Assembly (NCBI RefSeq): GCF_900112845.1 | Contig: NZ_FONG01000002.1 | Coordinates: 186,001-250,000 of the forward strand | DNA: 64,000 nt | From: Actinacidiphila alni | Lineage (GTDB): Bacteria; Actinomycetota; Actinomycetes; Streptomycetales; Streptomycetaceae | Direction of reading: 5' to 3' | Part shown: one piece after another, positions 17,506-25,511 of the stretch | Numbering within the stretch: position 1 is the first letter of the stretch | Layout: the number at the start of each line of letters is the position of its first letter | The notes under the pieces: model-generated | What the model saw: only the letters and a program-made list of their open reading frames with translations | The model's database searches: none | What the model was told of the DNA's origin: nothing | Position numbers and translations under genes: made by a program

Positions 17506-18984
17506 TCAGGCCCAGGTGAGCAGCCGCTTGGGCTGTTCGAGGATCGCCGCTACATCGGCGAGGACCTTGGAGCCCAGCTCTCCGTCGATCAGGCGGTGGT
17601 CGAAGGAGAGCGCCAGGGTGGTGACCTGGCGCGGCTTGACCTTGCCCTTGTGGACCCACGGCTGGAGCTTGACCGCGCCGAAGGCGAGGATCGCGGACTC
17701 GCCCGGGTTGAGGATCGGCGTACCGGTGTCGACGCCGAAGACGCCGACATTGGTGATGGTCACCGTGCCGCCCTGCATCGCGGCGGGCGAGGTCTTGCCG
17801 TCGCGGGCGGTGCTGACCAGTTCGCCGAGGGCGGCGGCCAGTTCGGGGAGCGTCTTGTCGTGGGCGTCCTTGATGTTGGGGACGATCAGGCCGCGCGGGG
17901 TGGCGGCCGCGATCCCCAGGTTGACGTACGCCTTCTGGACGATCTCCTGCGCCGCCTCGTCCCACGCGGCGTTCGCCTCGGGGTGCCGCTTGAGCGCGAC
18001 CAGCAGCGCCTTGGCGACCAGCAGCAGCGGGCTGACCCGCAGGCCGGCGAAGGCGCGGTCCTCCTTCAGCTCCTGGACCAGCTTCATCGACCGCGTGATG
18101 TCGAGTGTCACGAATTCCGTGACGTGCGGCGCGGTGAAGGCGCTGGTGACCATCGCCTGGGCGGTGGCCTTGCGGACGCCCTTGATCGGGATGCGGGTCT
18201 CGCGCGCACCGGCCGGCACCGCGTCGGCGGGTGCCTGCTCGGCGGCCGGGAGCGTCGCGGGCGGGGCCGCCGCCGCGCGGATGTCGTCGCGGGTCACGAC
18301 GCCGCCCGGGCCGGTCGGCACCACCGTGGCCAGGTCGATGCCCAGGTCCTTGGCCAGCTTGCGGACCGGCGGCTTGGCCAGCGGCCGTTCCCCGGCGGGA
18401 GCGGTGCCGGTGGCGGGAGCGGAGGCCGGGGCGGCACCCGGAACAGCGGCGGCGGCCGTACGGGCGTGCCCGTTCAGCTCGGCGCCCTGCGCCGGTACGG
18501 CCGGGGCGGCGGCCGGTGCGGACGAAGCCGTCGCCTTGCGCGGCCGTCGCGTCGTCGAGGACGGCGCGACGCCGTATCCGACGAGCACGGCCTGCCGCTT
18601 CGGCTCACCGTTCGCGGCGGGCTCGTCCCCGGCGGGCGCGACGGCGCCGGCCGACGGGTCGGCGGGCGGTTCGGCCGGGGCGTCCCCGCCGGCGGCGGGC
18701 CCGGCGTCCACCACGATGATCGGCGTCCCGACGTCCACCGTCGTGCCCTCGTCGAAGCGGATCTCGCTGATCACCCCGTCGTACGGGATGGGCAGTTCGA
18801 CGGCGGCCTTGGCCGTCTCGACCTCGCAGATCACCTGTCCGTCGGTGACGGTGTCACCGACGGAGACGTACCACTTGAGGATCTCCGCCTCGGTCAGTCC
18901 CTCGCCGACGTCCGGCATCCGGAATTCGCGGAAGCGCTGTGCCTGCCCCCGCGGCCCTGCCTGTGGTGCGGTCATGGTCGTCAC
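17506..18984 (-). CDS. bkdH: Dihydrolipoamide acyltransferase E2 of branched-chain keto-acid dehydrogenase (first copy)
   Basis: The product is 492 residues. A lipoyl domain at about 17-92 has the lipoylated Lys in EVETAKAAVE. A long Ala/Pro linker follows, then a peripheral subunit-binding domain at about 215-250 (VRKLAKDLGIDL), then the catalytic acyltransferase domain with active-site His in FDHRLIDG (about 462). It transfers acyl groups from E1 to CoA in the core of the complex. AGGAGAGG sits just before the GTG at 18984. It is third in the E1alpha-E1beta-E2 operon. No E3 (dihydrolipoamide dehydrogenase) is present. The bkdFGH naming follows my memory of S. avermitilis gene sizes and is tentative. 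Confidence 0.93.
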   Translation of the reverse strand: MTTMTAPQAGPRGQAQRFREFRMPDVGEGLTEAEILKWYVSVGDTVTDGQVICEVETAKAAVELPIPYDGVISEIRFDEGTTVDVGTPIIVVDAGPAAGGDAPAEPPADPSAGAVAPAGDEPAANGEPKRQAVLVGYGVAPSSTTRRPRKATASSAPAAAPAVPAQGAELNGHARTAAAAVPGAAPASAPATGTAPAGERPLAKPPVRKLAKDLGIDLATVVPTGPGGVVTRDDIRAAAAPPATLPAAEQAPADAVPAGARETRIPIKGVRKATAQAMVTSAFTAPHVTEFVTLDITRSMKLVQELKEDRAFAGLRVSPLLLVAKALLVALKRHPEANAAWDEAAQEIVQKAYVNLGIAAATPRGLIVPNIKDAHDKTLPELAAALGELVSTARDGKTSPAAMQGGTVTITNVGVFGVDTGTPILNPGESAILAFGAVKLQPWVHKGKVKPRQVTTLALSFDHRLIDGELGSKVLADVAAILEQPKRLLTWA

Positions 18985-18994
18985 AACCCTCTCC

Positions 18995-19969
18995 TCAGAA
19001 CGCCAGCGCGCGGTCGACGGCGTCGAGTACGCGGTCCAGGCCGGGCAGGTACTCCTCCTCCAGGCGGGCCGGCGGGTAGGGCGCGTGGAAGCCGCCCACC
19101 CGGAGCACCGGGGCCTCGAGGTGGTAGAAGCAGCGCTCGGTGATCCGGGCCGCGATCTCCGCGCCGGAACCGTAGAAGACCGGGGCCTCGTGCACGACGA
19201 CCAGCCGGCCGGTCTTCTCGACGGACGCCTGGAGGGTGTCGAAGTCGATCGGGGAGAGCGAGCGCAGGTCCACGACCTCCAGGCTGCGCCCCTCGTTGGC
19301 GGCAGCGGCGGCGGCCTCGAGGCAGACCTTCACCATCGGGCCGTACGCGGCGAGCGTGAGGTCGGTGCCCTGCTGGGCGACGACCGCCTGGTGCGGGGAG
19401 CCGGGCAGCGCCGAGGTGTCGACCTCGCCCTTGTCCCAGTAGCGCCGCTTCGGCTCGAGGAAGATCACCGGGTCGTCGCACTCGATGGCCTGCTGGAGCA
19501 TCCAGTAGGCGTCGGAGGCGTTCGACGGGGTGATCACCTTCAGGCCCGGGACGTGCGCGAACAGCGCCTCGGGGGACTCGCTGTGGTGCTCGACCGCGCC
19601 GATGCCGCCCGCGTACGGGATGCGGATGACGACCGGCAGCTTGACCTTGCCGAGCGCGCGGGCGTGCATCTTGGCGAGCTGGGTGACGATCTGGTCGTAC
19701 GCCGGGAAGACGAAGCCGTCGAACTGGATCTCGACGACCGGGCGGTAACCGCGCAGCGCGAGGCCGATCGCGGTGCCGACGATGCCGGACTCGGCCAGCG
19801 GCGTGTCGATCACCCGCCCCTCGCCGAAGTCCTTCTGCAGACCGTCGGTGATCCGGAAGACGCCGCCGAGCTTGCCGACGTCCTCGCCCATGACGAGGAC
19901 CTTCGGGTCGCTCTCGAGCGCCTTGCGCAGCGACTCGTTGAGGGCCTTGGCAATGGCCATCTGGGTCAT
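18995..19969 (-). CDS. bkdG: Branched-chain keto-acid dehydrogenase E1 beta subunit (first copy)
   Basis: The 324-residue product is a transketolase-like E1 beta subunit. It has MGEDVGKLGGVFRIT (about 27-41), DTPLAESGIVGTAIGLA (about 55-71), RIPYAGGIGAVEHHSESPEA (about 114-133) and FLEPKRRYW. With E1 alpha it forms the thiamine-diphosphate-dependent decarboxylase for keto acids of valine, leucine and isoleucine, which feeds odd- and branched-chain fatty acid starters. It starts 1 nt after the E1 alpha stop (TGACATG), so translation is coupled. Confidence 0.94.
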   Translation of the reverse strand: MTQMAIAKALNESLRKALESDPKVLVMGEDVGKLGGVFRITDGLQKDFGEGRVIDTPLAESGIVGTAIGLALRGYRPVVEIQFDGFVFPAYDQIVTQLAKMHARALGKVKLPVVIRIPYAGGIGAVEHHSESPEALFAHVPGLKVITPSNASDAYWMLQQAIECDDPVIFLEPKRRYWDKGEVDTSALPGSPHQAVVAQQGTDLTLAAYGPMVKVCLEAAAAAANEGRSLEVVDLRSLSPIDFDTLQASVEKTGRLVVVHEAPVFYGSGAEIAARITERCFYHLEAPVLRVGGFHAPYPPARLEEEYLPGLDRVLDAVDRALAF

Positions 19970-19970
19970 G

Positions 19971-21152
19971 TCAGTGCCCCTCTCCGGAAGCTCCCGCGGT
20001 GGCCGTGTCCTCGAAGGAGGCCAGGTACTCGGCGAACTGCGCCCGCTCCTCGTCGACGAGCGCGTGCCCGTCGGCGTAGACGTTCTCGAAGATCGCCATG
20101 GTGTCCGGACTCTCCATGGTCCGTACGCCGTCGCGCACCCGCTTGGCGAGCGCGTCGCTCTCCTGGTCGATCGCGGCGTAGAACGCCTCGTCGGCCAGGC
20201 CCTGCTTGTCCAGGTACGCCTTCAGCCGGGCGATCGGGTCCTTGCCCTCCCACTGCTCGCGCTCCTCGTCGGCGCGGTAGCGGGTCGGGTCGTCGGTCGT
20301 GGTGTGGGCGCCCATCCGGTAGGTGAACGCCTCCACCAGCATCGGGCCCTGACCGCTGCGCGCGTGCTCCAGGGCCGCACGGGTGACGGCGAGCACCGCG
20401 AGGACGTCGTTGCCGTCCACCCGGACGCCGGGGAAGCCGAAGCCGGCGGCGCGCTGGTAGATCGGCACCCGGGACTGCTTCTCGGTCGGCTCGGAGATCG
20501 CCCACTGGTTGTTCTGACAGAAGAAGACCACCGGCGCGTTGTAGACGGCCGCGAAGGTGAACGCCTCCGCCACGTCGCCCTGGCTGGAGGCGCCGTCGCC
20601 GAAGTAGGCGATCACGGCGGAGTCCGCGCCGTCCTTGGCCACACCCATGGCGTAACCGGTGGCGTGCAGCGTCTGGGAGCCGATGACGATCGTGTAGAGG
20701 TGGAAATTGTTCTCGTTGGGGTCCCAGCCGCCGTGGTTGACGCCGCGGAACATGCCCAGCAGATTCAGCGGGTCCACGTCGCGGGTCCAGGCGACGCCGT
20801 GCTCGCGGTAAGTCGGGAAGACGTAGTCGTCCGGACGGGTGGCCCGGCCGGAACCGATCTGGGCGGCCTCCTGGCCCAGCAGCGAGGCCCACAGGCCCAG
20901 CTCGCCCTGACGCTGCAGGGTGATCGCCTCGGCGTCGAAACGGCGGGTCAGCACCATGTCGCGGTACAGGCCACGCAGCTCGTCCGGCGTCAGGTCGATG
21001 GAGTATTCGCCGTGCTCGACGCGCTCCCCCTCGGGGGTCAGCAGCTGTACGAGCTCCGGCTCCGTCCCACGGCGCTTCGCGCCTGCTGCGCGGGTGGTCC
21101 GGCCCCTGCTCTTGGCGGGCGGGCCCCCAGCGGCAGTGCTCTTCACGCTCAC
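19971..21152 (-). CDS. bkdF: Branched-chain keto-acid dehydrogenase E1 alpha subunit (first copy)
   Basis: The 393-residue product has a variable basic, Ala/Gly-rich head (about 1-35) and then the thiamine-diphosphate E1 alpha domain. The cofactor motif GDGASSQGDVAEAF...NN is at about 195-222, and VEAFTYRMGAHTTTDDPTRYR carries the phosphorylation-loop-like region. The GTG at 21152 was chosen because GGAGGAG lies 5 nt upstream; reading further would extend through non-conserved sequence. It is the first gene of the operon and is divergent from a LuxR-type response regulator across about 330 bp. Confidence 0.93.
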   Translation of the reverse strand: MSVKSTAAGGPPAKSRGRTTRAAGAKRRGTEPELVQLLTPEGERVEHGEYSIDLTPDELRGLYRDMVLTRRFDAEAITLQRQGELGLWASLLGQEAAQIGSGRATRPDDYVFPTYREHGVAWTRDVDPLNLLGMFRGVNHGGWDPNENNFHLYTIVIGSQTLHATGYAMGVAKDGADSAVIAYFGDGASSQGDVAEAFTFAAVYNAPVVFFCQNNQWAISEPTEKQSRVPIYQRAAGFGFPGVRVDGNDVLAVLAVTRAALEHARSGQGPMLVEAFTYRMGAHTTTDDPTRYRADEEREQWEGKDPIARLKAYLDKQGLADEAFYAAIDQESDALAKRVRDGVRTMESPDTMAIFENVYADGHALVDEERAQFAEYLASFEDTATAGASGEGH

Positions 21153-21482
21153 GTTCGCTCCTCCGTCTGTCCGGCCCCCGGGATCCGCCGGGCAGCCAGT
21201 GTGCGGCTCACCTGGTCCGACGCGTCGCACGGGGTGTGTGCGGCATGGCCGAGCCAGGCGTGACAGTGCCCCGGCTAGTGGCCTGCAACTCAGACGTTAC
21301 CCATAACCCACGCAATAGCGCGAAGCCGTCCGACCTGCGGTTTTGCTTGGATTTCCTAGTAAATACGCGTTCTCGCAGGCCACCGGGACAACCGCACCGT
21401 ATCCCGGATGCGGAAAGCGCGTAAGAGGCAAGGAGATCCCAACGGTGCGAGGCTTGGCAGGTGCCGTAAGGAGGCTGGGCAG
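21153..21482. other. Divergent intergenic region between bkdF and the response regulator
   Basis: These 330 bp hold no convincing gene. An AT-rich island at about 21338-21366 (TTTTGCTTGG...TAAATA) is the likeliest promoter area for the rightward gene, but no clean -35/-10 pair was found. The 3' end contains the AAGGAGG ribosome site of the regulator. Nothing resembling the ACCGA-TCGGT palindrome of the second bkd operon was seen here. Confidence 0.4.
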
Positions 21483-22232
21483 GTGGCAGAAGAAGGAAAC
21501 AGCCGCACGGACCCCGCGGACGAACCCGCGGTCCCCACGGGCGAACCGGCGACCGCGGCGGGCGATCCGGTGATCCGGGTGTTCCTGCTCGACGACCACG
21601 AGGTGGTCCGCCGCGGGGTGCACGAATTGCTCTCCGCCGAGCCCGGTATCGAAATCGTCGGCGAGGCCGGGGACGCCGCCGAGGCGATGACGCGCATTCC
21701 GGCGACACGGCCGGACGTGGCGGTGCTCGACGTACGGCTGCCGGACGGCAGCGGCGTCGAGGTGTGCCGGGAGGTGCGCTCGCACGACCCGTCGATCAAA
21801 TGCCTGATGCTGACGTCGTTCGCCGACGACGAGGCGCTGTTCGACGCGATCATGGCGGGCGCGGCCGGATATGTGCTCAAGGTGATCCGCGGCAACGACC
21901 TGATCGAGGCGATCCGGGACGTGGCGGCCGGGAAGTCGCTGCTCGACCCGGTGGCGACGGCCAAGGTGCTGGACCGGCTGCGGCACGGTGGCGCGCGGTC
22001 CGAGGGCGACGAGCGGCTGGCCGAGCTGACCGGCCAGGAACGGCGCATCCTCGACCTGATCGGCGAAGGGCTCACCAACCGGCAGATCGGCGAGCGGCTG
22101 CATCTGGCGGAGAAGACGGTGAAGAACTACGTGTCCTCGCTGCTCGCCAAACTCGGCATGGAGCGGCGCACCCAGGCGGCGGCATATGTGGCGCGCATGC
22201 AGGCGGCGGGCGGGCGGCCGCAGCGGTCGTAG
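21483..22232 (+). CDS. NarL/LuxR-family response regulator (DevR-like)
   Basis: The 249-residue product has an acidic N-terminal tail of about 36 residues. A receiver domain (about 36-155) has [15 protein letters not shown], the phosphoacceptor Asp in [13 protein letters not shown] (about 83) and a conserved Lys in GYVLKVI. A LuxR-type helix-turn-helix (about 178-240) has [30 protein letters not shown]. The C-terminal half is closest to DevR/DosR regulators of redox or dormancy responses. The GTG at 21483 follows AAGGAGG. No histidine kinase gene is in the window, so the partner is elsewhere. The position beside bkdF makes that operon a possible target. Confidence 0.9.
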   Translation: MAEEGNSRTDPADEPAVPTGEPATAAGDPVIRVFLLDDHEVVRRGVHELLSAEPGIEIVGEAGDAAEAMTRIPATRPDVAVLDVRLPDGSGVEVCREVRSHDPSIKCLMLTSFADDEALFDAIMAGAAGYVLKVIRGNDLIEAIRDVAAGKSLLDPVATAKVLDRLRHGGARSEGDERLAELTGQERRILDLIGEGLTNRQIGERLHLAEKTVKNYVSSLLAKLGMERRTQAAAYVARMQAAGGRPQRS

Positions 22233-22308
22233 CGCCGCATTAGCAGGTCACCGGGGCGTGCCGCCACTTCGTGCGGGCGGGGTGTCGCGGTGATCTACGC
22301 TGTGCCGC

Positions 22309-23343
22309 GTGACGGGCACGGCGAAGGCGCCGCCGGCGCGGCCTCCCCTGACCGCTCTGCTGCGCCGCTACGAGGACGCGGGTACCCCGCTGACCTGCGA
22401 ACCCGTTCCCCGCGGCCTGCTCAACCGGGGGTACGAGGTGACCACCACCCGCGGCCGGTTCTTCCTCAAGCAGTACGTGGCCCCGGACACCGCCGATCCC
22501 GCTGTGATCGCCCGCCAGCACCATGCCACCAGGGGCCTGGCCGGGCTCGGGCTGCCCGCCGCGGCGCCGCTGCCCGACCGCCGGGGGCGCACCGTCGCAC
22601 GGCTCGGCGGCCACGGCTACGCCCTCTTCCCCTGGATCGAGGGCCGGCACCGCGAGGGGACGGAGCTGAGCGCGGCGCAGTCGCGGCGGCTCGGCACCCT
22701 GCTGGGCATGGTGCACGCCGGTCTCGCCCGGGTGCAGCCGCCCCCGCCCGCCGACCGGCGGCACCACCCGAGCGCCGATCCGGCGCGTACGCACGAGCAG
22801 ATCGACGAGTTGCTCGACCTGGTGCGCGGGCACCGGCCGCGGGACACCTTCGACGAGCTGGCCGAGCACCGGCTGCTGGAGCGCCGCGCCCTGCTGCGGC
22901 GGCACGCCCACCGCCGGCCGCCGGACGCCGACGGGCCGGTCAGCGGCTGGGTGCACGGCGATTTCCATCCGCTCAACCTGCTCTACCGCGGCGAGGAGCC
23001 CGCCGCGATCGTCGACTGGGACCGGCTCGGGGTCCAGCCGCGTGCCGAGGAGGCGGTACGGGCCGCCGCCATCTTCTTCGTCCACCCGGTGGACGGGCGC
23101 CTCGATCTTCCGAAGGTACGGTCGTACGCCCGCGCCTACCGCTCCGCCGCGGGCGTCTCGGCCCCCGAGGTCGGGGCCGCGGTCCACCGCGTGTGGTGGG
23201 AGCGGCTCAACGATTTCTGGATGCTTCACTGGCGCTATCAGCGCCGTGACCGGCGCTCTGATCCTCTTTTCCCGGCCGCGTCGGCCCTCGCGGTCTGGTG
23301 GACCGCGGAATACGCGGCTGTCATGGACAGCTTCACGGACTGA
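22309..23343 (+). CDS. Aminoglycoside phosphotransferase-family kinase
   Basis: The 344-residue product has the APH/ChoK fold. An N-lobe Lys lies in FFLKQYV (about 58), the hinge in YALFPWIEG, the catalytic loop in GWVHGDFHPLNLLY (about 212-225) and the metal-binding DWD in AAIVDWDRLG (about 235). The family phosphorylates small molecules such as antibiotics, homoserine, choline or sugars; the bacterial members of this subgroup have no clear substrate. The start is a GTG at 22309. A T-tailed hairpin within the dispersed repeat follows the gene. Confidence 0.82.
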   Translation: MTGTAKAPPARPPLTALLRRYEDAGTPLTCEPVPRGLLNRGYEVTTTRGRFFLKQYVAPDTADPAVIARQHHATRGLAGLGLPAAAPLPDRRGRTVARLGGHGYALFPWIEGRHREGTELSAAQSRRLGTLLGMVHAGLARVQPPPPADRRHHPSADPARTHEQIDELLDLVRGHRPRDTFDELAEHRLLERRALLRRHAHRRPPDADGPVSGWVHGDFHPLNLLYRGEEPAAIVDWDRLGVQPRAEEAVRAAAIFFVHPVDGRLDLPKVRSYARAYRSAAGVSAPEVGAAVHRVWWERLNDFWMLHWRYQRRDRRSDPLFPAASALAVWWTAEYAAVMDSFTD

Positions 23344-23377
23344 CCCGCACCCGTGCGACGGCCCTTCCAGGGCGCGG

Positions 23378-23590
23378 CCCCTGTACCCGCGCGTGCGGAG
23401 GACGGTGCCCCTCAGGGGCGGGGCGTCTGTAGCCGCGCGTGCGGAGGACGGCAGCCCTCAAGGGGCGCGGGGAACTGCGCGGCCCGCCCCCACCGGCCGG
23501 TGGTCGCAAGAACAACAGCGTCTGCCCCGCTGGGGGCGGTTTTTTGTCCGAAGGCGCGCTGCGGCTGGGCGCGCAGTTCCCCGCGCCCCT
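23378..23590 (+). repeat. Dispersed intergenic repeat, copy A, with T-tailed terminator
   Basis: A 20-bp perfect inverted repeat, GGGGCGCGGGGAACTGCGCG, forms the outer arms (23462-23481 and 23570-23589). Inside, CCGCCCCCA (23484-23492) pairs with TGGGGGCGG (23531-23539), followed by six Ts at 23540-23545, a good rho-independent terminator for the phosphotransferase gene. The first ~83 bp are the same as copy B except for one base and one T. Upstream lies a tandem duplication (about 23378-23461) of a unit containing GCGCGTGCGGAGGACGG. Confidence 0.85.
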
Positions 23591-23620
23591 ATCGGGCACC
23601 CTCTCTCCCTGGCGGAGCCG

Positions 23621-25141
23621 TTACTCGTCCGGGGTGTCCGTGCTCGACGGGGTCGGCTCCGTGGTGGGCGGCGTCGTCGGCGGCGTCGTGGGAGGAGTGG
23701 TCGGCGCCGTCGTGGGAGGAGTGGTCGGCGGCGTCGTGGGCGGCGTCGTGGGTGCCGTTGTGGGAGGGGTGGTCGGCGCCGTTGTGGGGGGCTCCGTCGT
23801 GGGACCGCCGGTCTCCGTCGAGGTGCCCGTGCCGACGTCGCCGGTATTGGTCGGCTCGTTCGTGGGCTCCTGCGAGGGAGCACCGGTGTCCTGCGTCACC
23901 GAGGAGGACGGGGTGTGGGCCGGCTTGTCGCCGCCGTTGCTGTTGTCGCCCTGCGTGGCGAAGTAGACGCCGAGGGCGATGGCGAGCACCGCCGCGACGG
24001 CGAAGAGCACCGGCTTGAGCCAGGGGTTGCCGCCGCCGGGCGGCGGGGCGCCGTAGCCCTGGCCGCCGTCGTCCGCTCCGGTGCCGGAGATCCCGGCGAG
24101 CAGCGGGGCACCGAATTCCGCGGTGGTGGAGCCGTTACCGGGCCGGCCCTGGGCGACGACGGTCGGCGCCGTACCGCCGGGGGCGCCCGGGGTGACGACG
24201 CCGGTGTTCCACAGTCCGCCGGTCCAGCCGCCCTGGGCGAGCAGCGCCTGGTGGGCGTACTGCACGACGCCGCGCATCTCCTCGGCGCTCTGGAAGCGGT
24301 CGTCAGGCTGCTTGGCGAGCGCCCGCAGCACCAGGCCGTCCAGCTCGGGCGGCACCCGGTCACTGATCTGCGACGGGATCTGCGGCTCGTCCTGGACGTG
24401 CTGGTAGACCACGGACAGCGGCGTCTCGCCGGTGAAGGGCGGACGCAGCGCGAGCAGCTCGTAGAGCAGGCAGCCGGTCGCGTACAGGTCGCTGCGGTGG
24501 TCGACGGCCTTGCCGAGCGCCTGCTCGGGCGAGAGGTACTGCGGCGTGCCCATGACCATGCCGGTCTGCGTCATCGTGCTCTGGGCGCCGTGCAGCGCCC
24601 GCGCGATGCCGAAGTCCATGACCTTGACCGCGCCATTGGTGGTGATGATGACGTTGGCGGGCTTGATGTCGCGGTGCACGATGCCGTGCTGGTGGCTGTA
24701 GGCCAGCGCTTCCAGGACGCCGGAGACGATCAGCAGCGCCTGGTCGACGGGCGGCGGCTCCGCGCTGGAGAGCAGGTCACGGATGGTGTGGCCCTCGACC
24801 AGCTCCATCACGATGTACGGGGCGGCGCCGGCGGCCGTACGGTCCTCGCCGGAGTCGTAGACCGCGACCACCGCGTGGTGGTTCAGACCGGCGACGGCCT
24901 GCGCCTCCCGGGTGAAGCGGGCCTTGGAGACCGGGTCCTCCGCCAGATCGGTGCGCAGCAGCTTCACCGCGACGATCCGGCCGAGCCGTACGTCCTCCGC
25001 CGCGAACACCTCGGCCATGCCGCCGCGGCCCAGCCGCCGGGTCAGCCGGTACCGGCCCTCGCCGACGACGGCGCCCACACCCCACTGGCCGGAAGTCTCC
25101 GACGCTCCGGGTCCTGGGGCCGTCTCTTTGGGGTCGACCAT
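23621..25141 (-). CDS. Membrane Ser/Thr protein kinase with PTT-rich extracellular tail
   Basis: The product is 506 residues. A PknB-type kinase domain (about 30-290) has LGRGGMAEVF, Lys in AVKLL (about 60), HRDIKPANVII and MDFGIARAL with the DFG motif, and GTPQYLSPEQ. A Gly/Pro juxtamembrane stretch, one membrane helix (about 372-392, KPVLFAVAAVLAIALGVYF) and a low-complexity outer tail of repeated TTAPTTPP/TTPP units (about 440-495) follow. No PASTA or other sensor domain is seen. The ATG at 25141 follows GAGGAC. It is divergent from a second kinase, and ends 30 bp after copy A of the dispersed repeat. Confidence 0.92.
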   Translation of the reverse strand: MVDPKETAPGPGASETSGQWGVGAVVGEGRYRLTRRLGRGGMAEVFAAEDVRLGRIVAVKLLRTDLAEDPVSKARFTREAQAVAGLNHHAVVAVYDSGEDRTAAGAAPYIVMELVEGHTIRDLLSSAEPPPVDQALLIVSGVLEALAYSHQHGIVHRDIKPANVIITTNGAVKVMDFGIARALHGAQSTMTQTGMVMGTPQYLSPEQALGKAVDHRSDLYATGCLLYELLALRPPFTGETPLSVVYQHVQDEPQIPSQISDRVPPELDGLVLRALAKQPDDRFQSAEEMRGVVQYAHQALLAQGGWTGGLWNTGVVTPGAPGGTAPTVVAQGRPGNGSTTAEFGAPLLAGISGTGADDGGQGYGAPPPGGGNPWLKPVLFAVAAVLAIALGVYFATQGDNSNGGDKPAHTPSSSVTQDTGAPSQEPTNEPTNTGDVGTGTSTETGGPTTEPPTTAPTTPPTTAPTTPPTTPPTTPPTTAPTTPPTTPPTTPPTTEPTPSSTDTPDE

Positions 25142-25511
25142 CAGTCCTCGCCGTCGTCTGTACGTCTGTACGTCGTCTGTGCGCGGTCGCTCGCGCGCGG
25201 TCATCGTCCGGGCGGGCGGGCGCGCGGACGCCCGTACCATGCGGATGCCCCGGAGCGGCCACCGTACCGCTTTCGGGCCTGCCACCGGGCACACGTCCGC
25301 CGTACCGGACACCGGAACGGCACCGGAGCGGCGCCGGAACCGGGCGTTCGGCCGGTGTCCGCGCTCTGTGCGTGCACGATGCGCATCAGGTGACGAGATG
25401 GTCAACGAACTTGACGTGTCCGTGCGATGGGCCAGACTTACCGGGCAGGCACGGGGACATGTATCAGGACAGAAATCTCCCCGGTGGACTTTCCCAGGGG
25501 GACCGGTAGAG
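25142..25511. other. Intergenic region between the two divergent kinase genes
   Basis: The 370 bp contain no convincing gene. Open frames run through it in several phases but show no family features. It must hold both kinase promoters; near the right edge CTTGACGTGTCC (about 25409) has a TTGACG -35-like hexamer, but no good -10 at the right spacing was found. Confidence 0.35.

Noticed and set aside
18984..18984. ATG at 18975 as the start of the first E2 gene
   Set aside because: AGGAGAGG is placed correctly for the GTG at 18984 and too far from the ATG; the GTG was kept.
23660..23800. Repetitive GTCGTGGG-type DNA as a CRISPR-like array
   Set aside because: It is in frame inside kinase 1 and encodes the PTT-rich tail; no regular spacers.
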